Source of the DNA: Mesorhizobium sp. M4B.F.Ca.ET.203.01.1.1 | GTDB taxonomy: Bacteria; Pseudomonadota; Alphaproteobacteria; Rhizobiales; Rhizobiaceae | Length of the DNA: 64,000 bases | Direction: 5' to 3' | Assembly: GCF_004791025.1 (NCBI RefSeq) | Contig: NZ_SRUO01000015.1 | Coordinates: 62,001-126,000, forward strand | In this document: one piece after another, positions 8,114-16,223 of the stretch | Layout of the letters: every line of letters starts with the position of its first letter | Numbering within the stretch: position 1 is the stretch's first letter | Notes under the pieces: model-generated | Seen by the model: only the letters and a program-made list of their open reading frames with translations | The model's database searches: none | Told to the model about the DNA's origin: nothing | Position numbers and translations under genes: made by a program

Positions 8114-8410
8114 TTAAGCCGCGGCCTGCTCGGCGAGCTTCTTGGCGATCTGCTTCTTCAAGAGGCGGGCGCGCTGCGACAGCTCCTTGGCGTCGGCCTT
8201 GGCCAGGAAGGCGTCGAGGCCGCCGCGGTGCTCGACCGAACGCAGCGCGTTGGCCGAAATGCGCAGGCGCACATTCTGGTTCAGCACTTCGGAGATCAGC
8301 GTCACATTGACCAGGTTCGGCAGGAAGCGGCGCTTGGTCTTGTTGTTGGCGTGGCTCACATTGTTGCCGGTCTGGACTGCCTTGGCAGTGAGCTCGCAGG
8401 TGCGGGACAT
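8114..8410 (-). CDS. rpmB: 50S ribosomal protein L28
   Basis: The 98-residue basic product begins MSRTCELTAKAVQTGNNVSHANNK, the hallmark of L28. The body KTKRRFLPNLVNV, NVRLRISANALRSVEHRGG and the Lys-rich C-terminus fit. Alphaproteobacterial L28 is longer than the 78 residues of E. coli, as here. The start at 8410 is preceded by AAGG; an in-frame ATG at 8440 would add 10 unlike residues. Confidence 0.97.
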   Translation of the reverse strand: MSRTCELTAKAVQTGNNVSHANNKTKRRFLPNLVNVTLISEVLNQNVRLRISANALRSVEHRGGLDAFLAKADAKELSQRARLLKKQIAKKLAEQAAA

Positions 8411-8650
8411 GATTCTAACCTTCAGTTCTCGGTCGGCCAAACCATTCGACCCGCGCCAGGCGGCGCGCGGTCTCGGTCAGGCGGCCTTATGGAAAAAGTT
8501 GGCGTTCCATAGTGGCATTTCACCGGCGCGTCAAGCTCCGGCCGGCCAGCCATATTCCATATAAAGGCCGGATTTCACCCTATAAGCCAGCCTCATAGGG
8601 ACATGCCAGCCAGGAATTGCCCGTTTCCCGGCTGAAAATCGAGGACCGCC
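8411..8650. other. Divergent intergenic region rpmB / DUF3108
   Basis: The region should hold the promoters of both genes. I see no confident -35/-10 pair, repeat or riboswitch in it. Confidence 0.4.
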
Positions 8651-9457
8651 ATGCTTCGCCCCCCTGTACTTCGTCTGTCATATGCCTTCGCCGGCTTGCT
8701 GGCTGTCGCCTTGCCAACGGCAAGTTTCGCCGCCGCCGCGCCACAATCTTTCAAGGGCGAGTATACGGTGTCGTTCCTCGGCCTTTCAGTGGCCAGGGCG
8801 ACATTCTCGAGCCGCTATGACGGCGACAATTACGCGATCAACGGCACTGTCTCGGCGGCGGGCCTCGCCAAGCTGTTCGACGACACCAAGGGCACGGTCT
8901 CGTCCAAAGGCACGATTTCAGGCAAGCAGATGCGGCCACAGGCCTTCCGCGCCGATTACACGTCGGGCAAGAAGGCCTCGGTGGTCGACATCCGCTTCGC
9001 CAATGGCGCGGTGACCTCGACCGAGGTCGTCCCGGCGCCGAAGAAGCGCGATCCCAAGAGCTGGGTGCCGCTTGGCGCGGGCGACCTGAAGTCGGTTCTC
9101 GATCCGATGGCGGCGACCGTCATCCACGCCGACAGCCTCGATCAGGTCTGCGGGCGCACGGTCAAGTTCTACGATGGCGAGATGCGCGCCAATCTGACGC
9201 TGACCTATGCCTCGAAAGGGTCGATCTCGGTGCGCGGATACAAGGGCGACACGGTGACCTGCCGGATGGGGTTCGAGCCGGTGGCGGGGTACCGCAAGGG
9301 CCGCAAGGCGCTGAATTTCCTCAAGGACCGGAGCCGCATGATGGTGACGTTTGCACCGCTCGGCCAAACCGGCGTATATGCGCCGATCCGCGCCACGGTC
9401 GGGACCCAGATCGGTCCGCTGACCATCAGCGCCGGACGGTTCGAAGCCATAAACTAG
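8651..9457 (+). CDS. DUF3108 domain-containing exported protein
   Basis: The 268-residue product has an N-terminal signal peptide (hydrophobic stretch about 10-28 ending SFAAAAP). The mature protein is beta-rich: FKGEYTVSFLGLSVARATFSS, then GTVSAAGLAKLFDDTKG and LDPMAATVIHADSLDQVCGRT. These segments match the periplasmic DUF3108 family, whose biochemical role is not known; it may bind a lipid or polymer in the envelope. It is divergent from rpmB, with a 240-base intergenic region. A GGCGCG/CGCGCC hairpin (9457-9472) lies before the next gene. Confidence 0.8.
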   Translation: MLRPPVLRLSYAFAGLLAVALPTASFAAAAPQSFKGEYTVSFLGLSVARATFSSRYDGDNYAINGTVSAAGLAKLFDDTKGTVSSKGTISGKQMRPQAFRADYTSGKKASVVDIRFANGAVTSTEVVPAPKKRDPKSWVPLGAGDLKSVLDPMAATVIHADSLDQVCGRTVKFYDGEMRANLTLTYASKGSISVRGYKGDTVTCRMGFEPVAGYRKGRKALNFLKDRSRMMVTFAPLGQTGVYAPIRATVGTQIGPLTISAGRFEAIN

Positions 9458-9485
9458 GCGCGTTTGCGCGCCGCCGGAGACAGGC

Positions 9486-10373
9486 ATGGGGCGCGCAACA
9501 CTGATCGGCTTCTCGGCGGTCGCCATGTGGTCGTTGCTGGCGCTGTTGACCGACGCGTCCGGCCAGGTGCCGCCGTTCCTGCTGTCGGCCATCACCTTCG
9601 CCATCGGCACTTGCGTCGGGCTCGCCGCGCGGCTGGTGATGCCGGCCGCCGACCGCAGCGAAAAGATCCCGCCGCAGGTCTGGGTGATCGGCATTGCCGG
9701 GCTGTTCGGCTACCATTTCTTCTACTTCACCGCGCTGCGCAACGCGCCGGCGGTGGAGGCGAGCCTGATCGCCTATCTGTGGCCACTGCTGATCGTGCTG
9801 GGCTCGGCGCTGATGCCGGGCGAGCGGCTGGCCTGGAACCACGTCGTCGGCGCGCTGCTCGGCCTTGCAGGCACGGTCCTCATCGTCACCAAGGGCGGCG
9901 GCCTTGCCTTCGACGCGCGCTATGCCTTCGGCTACGCGATGGCCGGTGTTTGCGCCCTCCTGTGGTCGTCCTATTCGCTGTTGTCGCGGCGTTTCCCATC
10001 GGTGCCGACCTCGATCGTCACCTGGTTCTGCGCGGCGACGTCTGTGCTTTCGCTGGCCTGCCACTTCCTGCTTGAGCAGACGGTGCTGCCCGTCGGCATC
10101 GGCCAGTGGCTGGCCGTGCTCGGCCTTGGGCTGATGCCGGTAGGGGCCGCCTTCTACGCCTGGGACATCGGCGTCAAGCGCGGCAACATCCAGGTGCTGG
10201 GCGCGGCGAGCTACGCCGCGCCGTTGCTGTCGACGCTGGTGCTGATCATTGCCGGCGTCGCCGAGCCGTCGCTGCGCATCCTCGCCGCCTGCGTGCTGAT
10301 CACCGGCGGCGCGGCACTTGCCGCGAAGTCGCTGTTGCTGCGCAAGGCGGCCACGGGTGAGGCAAACGCATGA
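9486..10373 (+). CDS. DMT-superfamily (EamA) transporter
   Basis: The 295-residue membrane protein has about ten hydrophobic helices in two EamA halves. The first half holds WSLLALLTDASGQVPPFLLSAITF; the second half begins near GYAMAGVCALLWSSYSLLSRRF. The pattern fits the YdcZ/RhaT-like drug/metabolite transporter group; the substrate cannot be read from the sequence. The stop overlaps the next start (ATGA), so the gene pairs with the YhhN-type gene. Confidence 0.85.
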   Translation: MGRATLIGFSAVAMWSLLALLTDASGQVPPFLLSAITFAIGTCVGLAARLVMPAADRSEKIPPQVWVIGIAGLFGYHFFYFTALRNAPAVEASLIAYLWPLLIVLGSALMPGERLAWNHVVGALLGLAGTVLIVTKGGGLAFDARYAFGYAMAGVCALLWSSYSLLSRRFPSVPTSIVTWFCAATSVLSLACHFLLEQTVLPVGIGQWLAVLGLGLMPVGAAFYAWDIGVKRGNIQVLGAASYAAPLLSTLVLIIAGVAEPSLRILAACVLITGGAALAAKSLLLRKAATGEANA

Positions 10374-11041
10374 TGCCGTTTCCCGGCGGCATCGATGCCA
10401 ATGCCAATGCGACGCTGGTGTTCTCGCTGGTTGCGGCGGTGATCTACGCTTTCACGCTCAACATGCCGCCGAGCCTCGCCCGCTCGGCGGCAAAGACGCT
10501 TGCCGTCGCCATGCTGGCGGTGCTCGCCGTCATGCAGGGTGGCCCGTTTCTGCTCGTCGCGGCGCTCGCGCTCAGCGCCGTCGGCGATGCCTTCCTGTCG
10601 CGCGACGGCGAGAAGGCCTTCCTCGGCGGGCTCGCCAGTTTTCTTACGGCGCATGTCCTTTACGTGCCGCTGTTCCTGCATGGCGGCGGCGGGCTAGGCC
10701 TGCTCGGCGCCGAATCCTGGCGCGGCGCGATCGCGCTCGCCATGGCGGCATTCGCGATCGTCATGCTGGCCGCGCTCTGGCGCCGTGTCGGCCCGAGCCT
10801 GCGCCTGCCGATCGCTGTCTATGTCGCGGCGATCCTCGCCATGGGGATTTCGGCGCTCACCACCAGCAATAGTCTGGTGATCGGCGGCGCCATACTGTTC
10901 ATGGCGTCCGACGGGCTGCTCGCCGTCGAAAAATTCCTGCTTGCCGCCATTTCCCCGCATCGGGTGTGGATGCGCTACGCGGTCTGGGCGCTCTACTACG
11001 CCGCGCAGGCGGCGATCGCCTTGGGTTTTCTACTCGGCTAA
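10370..11041 (+). CDS. Lysoplasmalogenase-like membrane protein (YhhN family)
   Basis: The 223-residue product is almost entirely hydrophobic, with about eight helices. The motif ALSAVGDAFLSRDGEKAFLGGLASFLTAH contains the G-D and F-xx-G-x-xFxxxH pattern of the YhhN/TMEM86 family, and MASDGLLAVEKF is its second conserved acidic motif. Eukaryotic relatives hydrolyse the vinyl ether of lysoplasmalogens; the bacterial role is less clear. It is translationally coupled to the upstream transporter. Confidence 0.8.
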   Translation: MMPFPGGIDANANATLVFSLVAAVIYAFTLNMPPSLARSAAKTLAVAMLAVLAVMQGGPFLLVAALALSAVGDAFLSRDGEKAFLGGLASFLTAHVLYVPLFLHGGGGLGLLGAESWRGAIALAMAAFAIVMLAALWRRVGPSLRLPIAVYVAAILAMGISALTTSNSLVIGGAILFMASDGLLAVEKFLLAAISPHRVWMRYAVWALYYAAQAAIALGFLLG

Positions 11042-11056
11042 GGGGTTGTTGATCGC

Positions 11057-11101
11057 GCATGATCTTTTCCGAAAACCGGTAACCACTTTTCGGGATCATG
11101 C
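11057..11101. repeat. 45-bp palindromic intergenic repeat (best copy)
   Basis: The element begins GCATGATCTTTTCCGAAAAC and ends CCACTTTTCGGGATCATGC, with arms GCATGATC/GATCATGC and inner CCGAAAA/TTTTCGG. It lies between two convergent genes, overlapping the last six bases of the cupin gene and providing its TGA stop. It is the clearest of about eight related copies in the window. Confidence 0.8.
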
Positions 11102-11521
11102 TTGCGGCTGCCAGCCCGGCTCGGCCAGCTCGAAGGCGGCGAAGTCGAAGCCCGGCGCCACGGTGCAGCCGACCAGCGTCCATTCGCCGAGGCTGCGCGC
11201 CGACTGCCACCAGCCGGCCGGCACCACGATCTGCGGCCGCTCGCCGGCGGCAAGGGCGATGCCCAGCACCTGCTCGATCACGCCGCTGCCTTCCTCATGC
11301 ATCGACAGCGCCAGCGGCGCGCCGGCATGGAAGTGCCAGACCTCGGCCGCGTCCGCGACCCGGTGCCAGGCCGAGAGCTGATCCTCTTCCAGAAGGAAGT
11401 AGATGGCTGTCGAATGGCCACGCTCGCCTCCGGCACCATCGCGAAAAGTCTCGGCATACCAGCCGCCCTCCGGGTGCGGCTTCAGGCCGAGCGTGGCGAT
11501 GATTTCGGCGGCACTGGTCAT
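11096..11521 (-). CDS. Cupin-5 (DUF985) family protein
   Basis: The 141-residue single-domain protein begins with LGLKPHPEGGWYAETFRD, the conserved N-terminus of the DUF985/Cupin-5 family, followed by AIYFLLEEDQLSAWHRVADAAEVWHFHAGAPL, which carries the family's metal-site-like His and Glu residues. PAGWWQSA is the third conserved block. Function is unknown; related structures suggest a small-molecule epimerase- or isomerase-like fold. Its stop codon TGA comes from the palindromic repeat at 11057-11101. Confidence 0.85.
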   Translation of the reverse strand: MTSAAEIIATLGLKPHPEGGWYAETFRDGAGGERGHSTAIYFLLEEDQLSAWHRVADAAEVWHFHAGAPLALSMHEEGSGVIEQVLGIALAAGERPQIVVPAGWWQSARSLGEWTLVGCTVAPGFDFAAFELAEPGWQPQA

Positions 11522-11543
11522 CGACCGGAAGCTAGCACGGGGC

Positions 11544-12311
11544 TCAGAAATTGTCCTTGCGCTTGCGGATCTCGGCGAACACCTCGGCGTCGGTGGCCGT
11601 CTCCATGCCGAGATGCTTGCGGATCGCCGGGTCGTGCCAGCGAAGGAACGGATTGGTCGACAATTCCTCGCCGATCGTCGTCGGCAGCGTCGGCTTGTCG
11701 TCGGCGCGCAGTGCCTCGATCCGGGCGGCGCGTTCCTTCAGGGCCGAATTGGTCGGATCGACGGTGAGCGCGAAGCGGGCGTTGGAAAGGGTGTATTCAT
11801 GGCCGCAATAGACGACCGTCTCGGCCGGCAGCGCCGCCAGCTTCTTCAGCGAATCGTACATAACCGGCGGCTTGCACTCGAACAGCCGGCCGCAGCCCAG
11901 CGCAAACAGCGTGTCGGCGGTGAAGGCGACTTTCGAGGCCGGCAGATGGTAGGAGACATGGCCGGCGGTGTGGCCTGGCGTGGCGATGACGTCGATCCTT
12001 TCCTCGCCGAGGTGGACGACGGAGCCTTCGCCGACCGTCTCGTCGATGCCGGGGATTTTCTCCTTTTCCGCTTCCGGCCCGATGATGCGCAGCTTGAAGC
12101 GTTCCTTCAGCGCCAGATTGGCCTCGACATGGTCGACATGGTGGTGAGTGGTCAGGATCAGCGTCGGCGTCCAGCCGGTGCGCTGGATGGCGGCCAGAAT
12201 CGGCGCCTCCTCTGGCGCGTCGATGATGGCGGTCTGGCCGCTCGTGGGGTCACGCACCAGCACGCCGAAATTGTCGCTGCGGCACATGAACTGTTCGATT
12301 TCGACCGGCAT
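11544..12311 (-). CDS. gloB: Hydroxyacylglutathione hydrolase (glyoxalase II)
   Basis: The 255-residue metallo-beta-lactamase-fold enzyme hydrolyses S-D-lactoylglutathione in methylglyoxal detoxification. The metal-binding motif is THHHVDH at 55-61, followed by TPGHTAGHVSYH and the YCGHEYT motif of glyoxalase II. The C-terminal region NPFLRWHDPAIRKHL is the substrate-recognition part with NPFLR typical of GloB. I use the ATG at 12311 (MPVEIEQFMCRSDN), which fits the family; the open frame extends to 12353. It is divergent from a methyltransferase gene. Confidence 0.95.
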   Translation of the reverse strand: MPVEIEQFMCRSDNFGVLVRDPTSGQTAIIDAPEEAPILAAIQRTGWTPTLILTTHHHVDHVEANLALKERFKLRIIGPEAEKEKIPGIDETVGEGSVVHLGEERIDVIATPGHTAGHVSYHLPASKVAFTADTLFALGCGRLFECKPPVMYDSLKKLAALPAETVVYCGHEYTLSNARFALTVDPTNSALKERAARIEALRADDKPTLPTTIGEELSTNPFLRWHDPAIRKHLGMETATDAEVFAEIRKRKDNF

Positions 12312-12379
12312 CGCGTCTCTCCACCAAAGCGCCGTGCGTCCAATTGGACGCACAAAGGACGCTCTAAGCTGTTTATCTG

Positions 12380-12425
12380 CTGCATCGCGCTTTCCGAAAT
12401 CGAAACCGATTTCGGGCCGATGCAG
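12380..12425. repeat. Palindromic intergenic repeat (gloB-methyltransferase gap)
   Basis: CTGCATCG and CGATGCAG are exact inverted ends; the core TTTCCGAAATCGAAACCGAT followed by TTCGGG is a variant of the 45-bp palindrome family. It lies in the divergent promoter region upstream of gloB. Confidence 0.6.
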
Positions 12426-12510
12426 TTGTCGCCGCAGACATAGGGCGCTTGGGCGCCGATGTCATCCGCCTTTGTTGAACTTGCAATGCTTCGAAGCTAC
12501 CGTCCCGGCC

Positions 12511-13287
12511 ATGCATTCCGATATCGTCGACCTCCGTTCCTTCTATTCGACCACGCTGGGGCGCCTCGCCGAGCGCTCGATCACCATGGCGCTGTCCTCG
12601 ATCTGGGCGGCCGTGCCAAACGAGCGGCTGGTCGGGCTCGGCTACACCCTGCCGTGGCTGGAGCGGTTCGGTGCCGACGCCGAGCGGGTCTTCGCCTTCA
12701 TGCCGGCGACGCAGGGCGCCGTGGTCTGGCCGGCGACCGGTCCGACAGCGACCGCGCTGGTCTTCGACGAGGAATTGCCGCTGGTCGATTCCTGCATCGA
12801 CCGCGTGCTGCTGGTGCACTCGCTCGAGCATGTCGAGAACCCGCGCGAGACGCTGAACGAGATCTGGCGCGTGCTGTCGCCCGCCGGCCGCGTCGTTATC
12901 GTCGTGCCCAACCGGCGCGGCGTCTGGGCGCGTTTCGAGCATACGCCGTTCGGCAATGGCCGGCCGTTCTCGCGCGGCCAGCTGACCGAATTGCTGCGCG
13001 AGGCGAATTTCACCCCGGCGGCATGGTCCGACGCGCTGTTCTTCCCGCCGTCGCCGCGGCGCTTCATGATGCGCTTCCACAACATGCTGGAGCGCGCCGG
13101 CCGGCGGTTCTGGCCGATCTTTTCCGGCGTCATCGTGGTCGAGGCGCAGAAGCGGCTCTACCAGGGCGTGCCGGTCGTGCAGCGCGCCTCGCGCCGCGTT
13201 TTCGTGCCGGTGCTGACGCCGCAAGGCGCCACCCGGCTCGGGCGGCTGGCCGCGAACCAGGCGCAAGCCCAAGTGACGCGTTCGTGA
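12511..13287 (+). CDS. Class I SAM-dependent methyltransferase
   Basis: The 258-residue product has LVHSLEHVENPRETLNEIWRVLSPAGRVVIVVPN (motif region about 108-141), the post-motif typical of methyltransferase type 11 proteins. The usual glycine-rich motif I is weak (LVGLGYTLPWLERFG), so cofactor binding is inferred from the fold. The C-terminal third is basic and Arg-rich. It is divergent from gloB, a pairing I recall in other rhizobia. The substrate is unknown. Confidence 0.75.
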   Translation: MHSDIVDLRSFYSTTLGRLAERSITMALSSIWAAVPNERLVGLGYTLPWLERFGADAERVFAFMPATQGAVVWPATGPTATALVFDEELPLVDSCIDRVLLVHSLEHVENPRETLNEIWRVLSPAGRVVIVVPNRRGVWARFEHTPFGNGRPFSRGQLTELLREANFTPAAWSDALFFPPSPRRFMMRFHNMLERAGRRFWPIFSGVIVVEAQKRLYQGVPVVQRASRRVFVPVLTPQGATRLGRLAANQAQAQVTRS

Positions 13288-13403
13288 TCGCGGCAACGCC
13301 TTGCCTCATCCTATCTGTCGGGGGCGGGGTCGCGGCCTGAGGGACATGCCTGTCGCGCTCGCGCCGGTTTCAGCACCTTTTTCCGAAAGCAGGGATATCT
13401 GAC

Positions 13404-15227
13404 ATGGCTGATCAAGCGGATGACAAGGCCGGCCCGGCGCCTGCCGCCGTGTCTGTCGAAGTCAGCAGCCTCGGCGACCAGGTGAGGACGATCAAGCAAG
13501 CGCTGAAATCCTCGCCGGTGCGCAGGCAGTTCGTCTGGGCCTGCCTGGGCATCGTCGCCGTCATCGTCGCGACCGCGATCGGCCAGGTGCTGCTCAACCG
13601 CTGGAACCAGCCCTTCTACGATGCGCTGGCGCGGCGCGACCTGCCGGGTTTCCTGCACCAGCTTATGGTCTTCGCGGCCATTGCCGGTGGGCTCCTGGTG
13701 CTCAATGTCGGCCAGACCTGGCTCAACCAGATGATCCGGCTGAAGCTGCGCCAGGCGCTGACGCTCGACCTGATCGAGGAGTGGATGCGGCCGGCGCGCG
13801 CCTTCCGCCTGGCGCATGCCGGGGCAATCGGCGTCAATCCGGACCAGCGCATGCAGCAGGACGCCGGGCATCTCTCCGACCTGTCGACCGATCTCGGCGT
13901 CGGGCTGCTGCAGTCCTTCATCCTGCTGGTGTCGTTCATCGGCGTGCTTTGGCAGCTCTCCTCCGGCTTCGTTTTTCATATCGGCGGCCATGCGCTGGAG
14001 ATCCCCGGCTACATGGTGTGGGCGGCGATCCTCTATGCCGGCATCGCCTCGTGGCTGAGCTGGCTGGTCGGGCGGCCGCTGATCCGCTTCAACAGCGACC
14101 GCTACACGCGCGAGGCCGAGCTCCGGTCGTCGATGGTCCGCGTCAACGAGAATGTCGACGCCATCGCGCTCGCGCATGGCGAGGCCGACGCCAGGCGGCA
14201 GCTCGAGCTCGACCTCGGCACGGTGCTCGGCGCCATGCGGCGCATCTACGGCGCCCAGATCAATCTCTCCTGGGTTACCGACACCTATGGCTGGATCACC
14301 GTGGTGGCGCCGATCCTGGTGGCGGCGCCGGTCTATTTCGCCGGCGATATCAGCTTCGGCGGGCTGATGATGGCGGTTGGGGCCTTCAACCAGGTCCATT
14401 CCTCGCTGCGCTGGTTCATCAACAACATAGGCGGCATCGCCGACTGGCGGGCGACGCTGATGCGCGTCGCCGATTTCCGCATCGCGCTTGGCGAGACCGA
14501 CGTTTTCCACGACACCGAAAAGCGCATCACCTTTACCGAGAACGCCGGCGGCACGCTGACCTTCGAGAGGCTGGAGGTCGCTTCGCCGGACGGCTGCACA
14601 AGGCTAGCCGAGCCGGAGGTGGAGATACGCCCCGGCGAGCGCGTCATGATCACCGGCGACCCGCGCGCCGGCAAGACGCTGTTCTTCCGCGCCATTGCCG
14701 GGCTGTGGCCATGGGGCAGCGGCAGCATCGGCATGCCGGCCGGGGCGGCGCCGGTCTTCGTTCCGCGCATGCCCTATTTCCCGCTCGGCACGCTGCGCGA
14801 GGTGCTTAACCATGCCGACGGCATCACGGTCGAGGATGCCGAGATCGCGGCGGTGCTGACGGAGGTCGGCCTCGAACGGCTTGCCTCCTCGCTCGACCGT
14901 TCGGCGCGCTGGGAGCACGAACTCGCCGACGACGAGCAGCGCCTGCTTGCCGTCGCCAGGCTGGCACTCAGGCGGCCAAAATGGGTGATCATCGACGAGG
15001 CGATGGACACGTTCGACGGCGCGACGCTGCGGCGCGTGCTGGCGATGCTGGAGAAGCGGCTGCCGGACGCCGCCATCCTCAACATCGGCCGTGGCCAGCA
15101 CAACAACCAGTTCTTCCCGCGCTCGCTGACGATCGTGAAGGATGCTGGCCGATCGGCGCTCAAGCCGGCGCGGGTCAGGGCCGGCGCGATCGAGCCGCCG
15201 CCGCTGGCGCCGCGCAGGAAGAAGTAA
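13404..15227 (+). CDS. SbmA/BacA-like ABC transporter, permease fused to a degenerate ATPase
   Basis: The 607-residue product has an N-terminal transmembrane domain (about 35-350) of the ABC_membrane_2/SbmA-BacA type, recognised by LLNRWNQPFYDALARRD and VNPDQRMQQDAGHLSDL. The C-terminal ATPase domain (about 380-590) has Walker A GDPRAGKT (418-425) and Walker B IIDE (529-532). The signature LSGGQ position reads LADDEQ (507-512), and the H-loop reads NIGRGQ (560-565) with Arg where His is expected. Relatives include BclA-type importers of antimicrobial and nodule peptides, and vitamin B12-type transporters; which applies here is open. A vWA protein gene follows 67 bases downstream. Confidence 0.8.
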   Translation: MADQADDKAGPAPAAVSVEVSSLGDQVRTIKQALKSSPVRRQFVWACLGIVAVIVATAIGQVLLNRWNQPFYDALARRDLPGFLHQLMVFAAIAGGLLVLNVGQTWLNQMIRLKLRQALTLDLIEEWMRPARAFRLAHAGAIGVNPDQRMQQDAGHLSDLSTDLGVGLLQSFILLVSFIGVLWQLSSGFVFHIGGHALEIPGYMVWAAILYAGIASWLSWLVGRPLIRFNSDRYTREAELRSSMVRVNENVDAIALAHGEADARRQLELDLGTVLGAMRRIYGAQINLSWVTDTYGWITVVAPILVAAPVYFAGDISFGGLMMAVGAFNQVHSSLRWFINNIGGIADWRATLMRVADFRIALGETDVFHDTEKRITFTENAGGTLTFERLEVASPDGCTRLAEPEVEIRPGERVMITGDPRAGKTLFFRAIAGLWPWGSGSIGMPAGAAPVFVPRMPYFPLGTLREVLNHADGITVEDAEIAAVLTEVGLERLASSLDRSARWEHELADDEQRLLAVARLALRRPKWVIIDEAMDTFDGATLRRVLAMLEKRLPDAAILNIGRGQHNNQFFPRSLTIVKDAGRSALKPARVRAGAIEPPPLAPRRKK

Positions 15228-15294
15228 AAGCCAAGCTTTATTTCGCCGCGATCACCGCAGAAGATCAGGCCCGTCAAACCGGACGCACGCGGCC

Positions 15295-16095
15295 ATGCTC
15301 GACATGCTCAGCCTGCTTGCCTGTCTCGGCTGCGCCCAGGCCGCGCCTGTGCCGGTGCCCGCCGCACCTGCCGCCGTGGACGTCGAGCTGGTGCTGGCGG
15401 TCGACATCTCGACGTCGATGGACGAGCGCGAATTCGCGTTGCAGCGCGCCGGCTACGTCGAGGCGCTCAGGCATCCGGACTTCATCAGGGCGGTGCGCGC
15501 GGGAACCAACGGCCGCATCGCGATCGCCTATTTCGAGTGGGCGGGCACCATCCGCGACGACGCGGTGCTTGCCTGGCAGATCATCGACGGCAGCGACAGC
15601 GCCAATGTGTTCGCCGACAGGATCGCAGCGCGGCCGTTCCGCAGCTTCCGCGGCACCTCGATCTCCGGCGCGCTCGCCTTTGGCACCGGGCTTTTCGAGC
15701 AAACCGCCTTCGCGGCCGAGCGGCGCGTCATCGACATCTCGGGCGACGGACCCAACAACACCGGTCCGCCCGTCACCTCCGAGCGCGACGCGGCACTGGC
15801 CAGGGGCATCGTCGTCAACGGCCTGCCGATCCTGATCAGCCCGTCGCCCACCTTCAGCCATCTCGACCGCTACTACGCCCAATGCGTCACCGGTGGGCCC
15901 GGCTCCTTCGTGCTGCCGATCTACGCGGCTTCCGAGTTCTCGACCGCCATCCGGCGCAAGCTGATCCTCGAGGTGAGCGGCATCGCCGACACGGCGGCGG
16001 TCCGGATCGATGCCGAGCCGCCCATCGACTGCCTGCAGGGCGAGCGCGACCGCCGTTTCTATTCCGATCCCTATTTCCCGGAACTCGATCGCTAG
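15295..16095 (+). CDS. DUF1194 (von Willebrand A-like) exported protein
   Basis: The 266-residue product has a short signal peptide (MLDMLSLLACLGCAQAAP) and a vWA-like domain. The MIDAS motif DISTSMDE gives D37, S39 and S41; GTSISGAL and DISGDGPNN supply the other metal-site loops. DUF1194 proteins are periplasmic and uncharacterised, probably binding a divalent metal and a protein ligand. The start at 15295 is chosen because it begins the signal peptide; the open frame extends further upstream over the ABC gene. The stop codon is the TAG that opens the repeat at 16094. Confidence 0.85.
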   Translation: MLDMLSLLACLGCAQAAPVPVPAAPAAVDVELVLAVDISTSMDEREFALQRAGYVEALRHPDFIRAVRAGTNGRIAIAYFEWAGTIRDDAVLAWQIIDGSDSANVFADRIAARPFRSFRGTSISGALAFGTGLFEQTAFAAERRVIDISGDGPNNTGPPVTSERDAALARGIVVNGLPILISPSPTFSHLDRYYAQCVTGGPGSFVLPIYAASEFSTAIRRKLILEVSGIADTAAVRIDAEPPIDCLQGERDRRFYSDPYFPELDR

Positions 16096-16197
16096 AGCGG
16101 TTCAGCGTTTCAAGGAATCGCCGAACCGCTCTAACTATTTGGTTCTACGCGATTCCGGACGGAAAACCGTTACACACTTTTCCTGGAATTGCTCTAA
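16094..16197. repeat. Dispersed 95-105-bp intergenic repeat, copy A
   Basis: It begins AGAGCGGTTCAGCG and contains GATTCCGGACGGAAAACCGT and CACTTTTCCTGGAATTGCTC. A homologous copy lies at 26434-26528. It holds inverted repeats (AGAGCGGTTC with GAACCGCTCT; ATTCCGG/CTGGAAT). The first A and G complete the TAG stop of the DUF1194 gene. Confidence 0.75.
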
Positions 16198-16223
16198 GCC
16201 GACAGGTTCGGGGCACGACAAGA

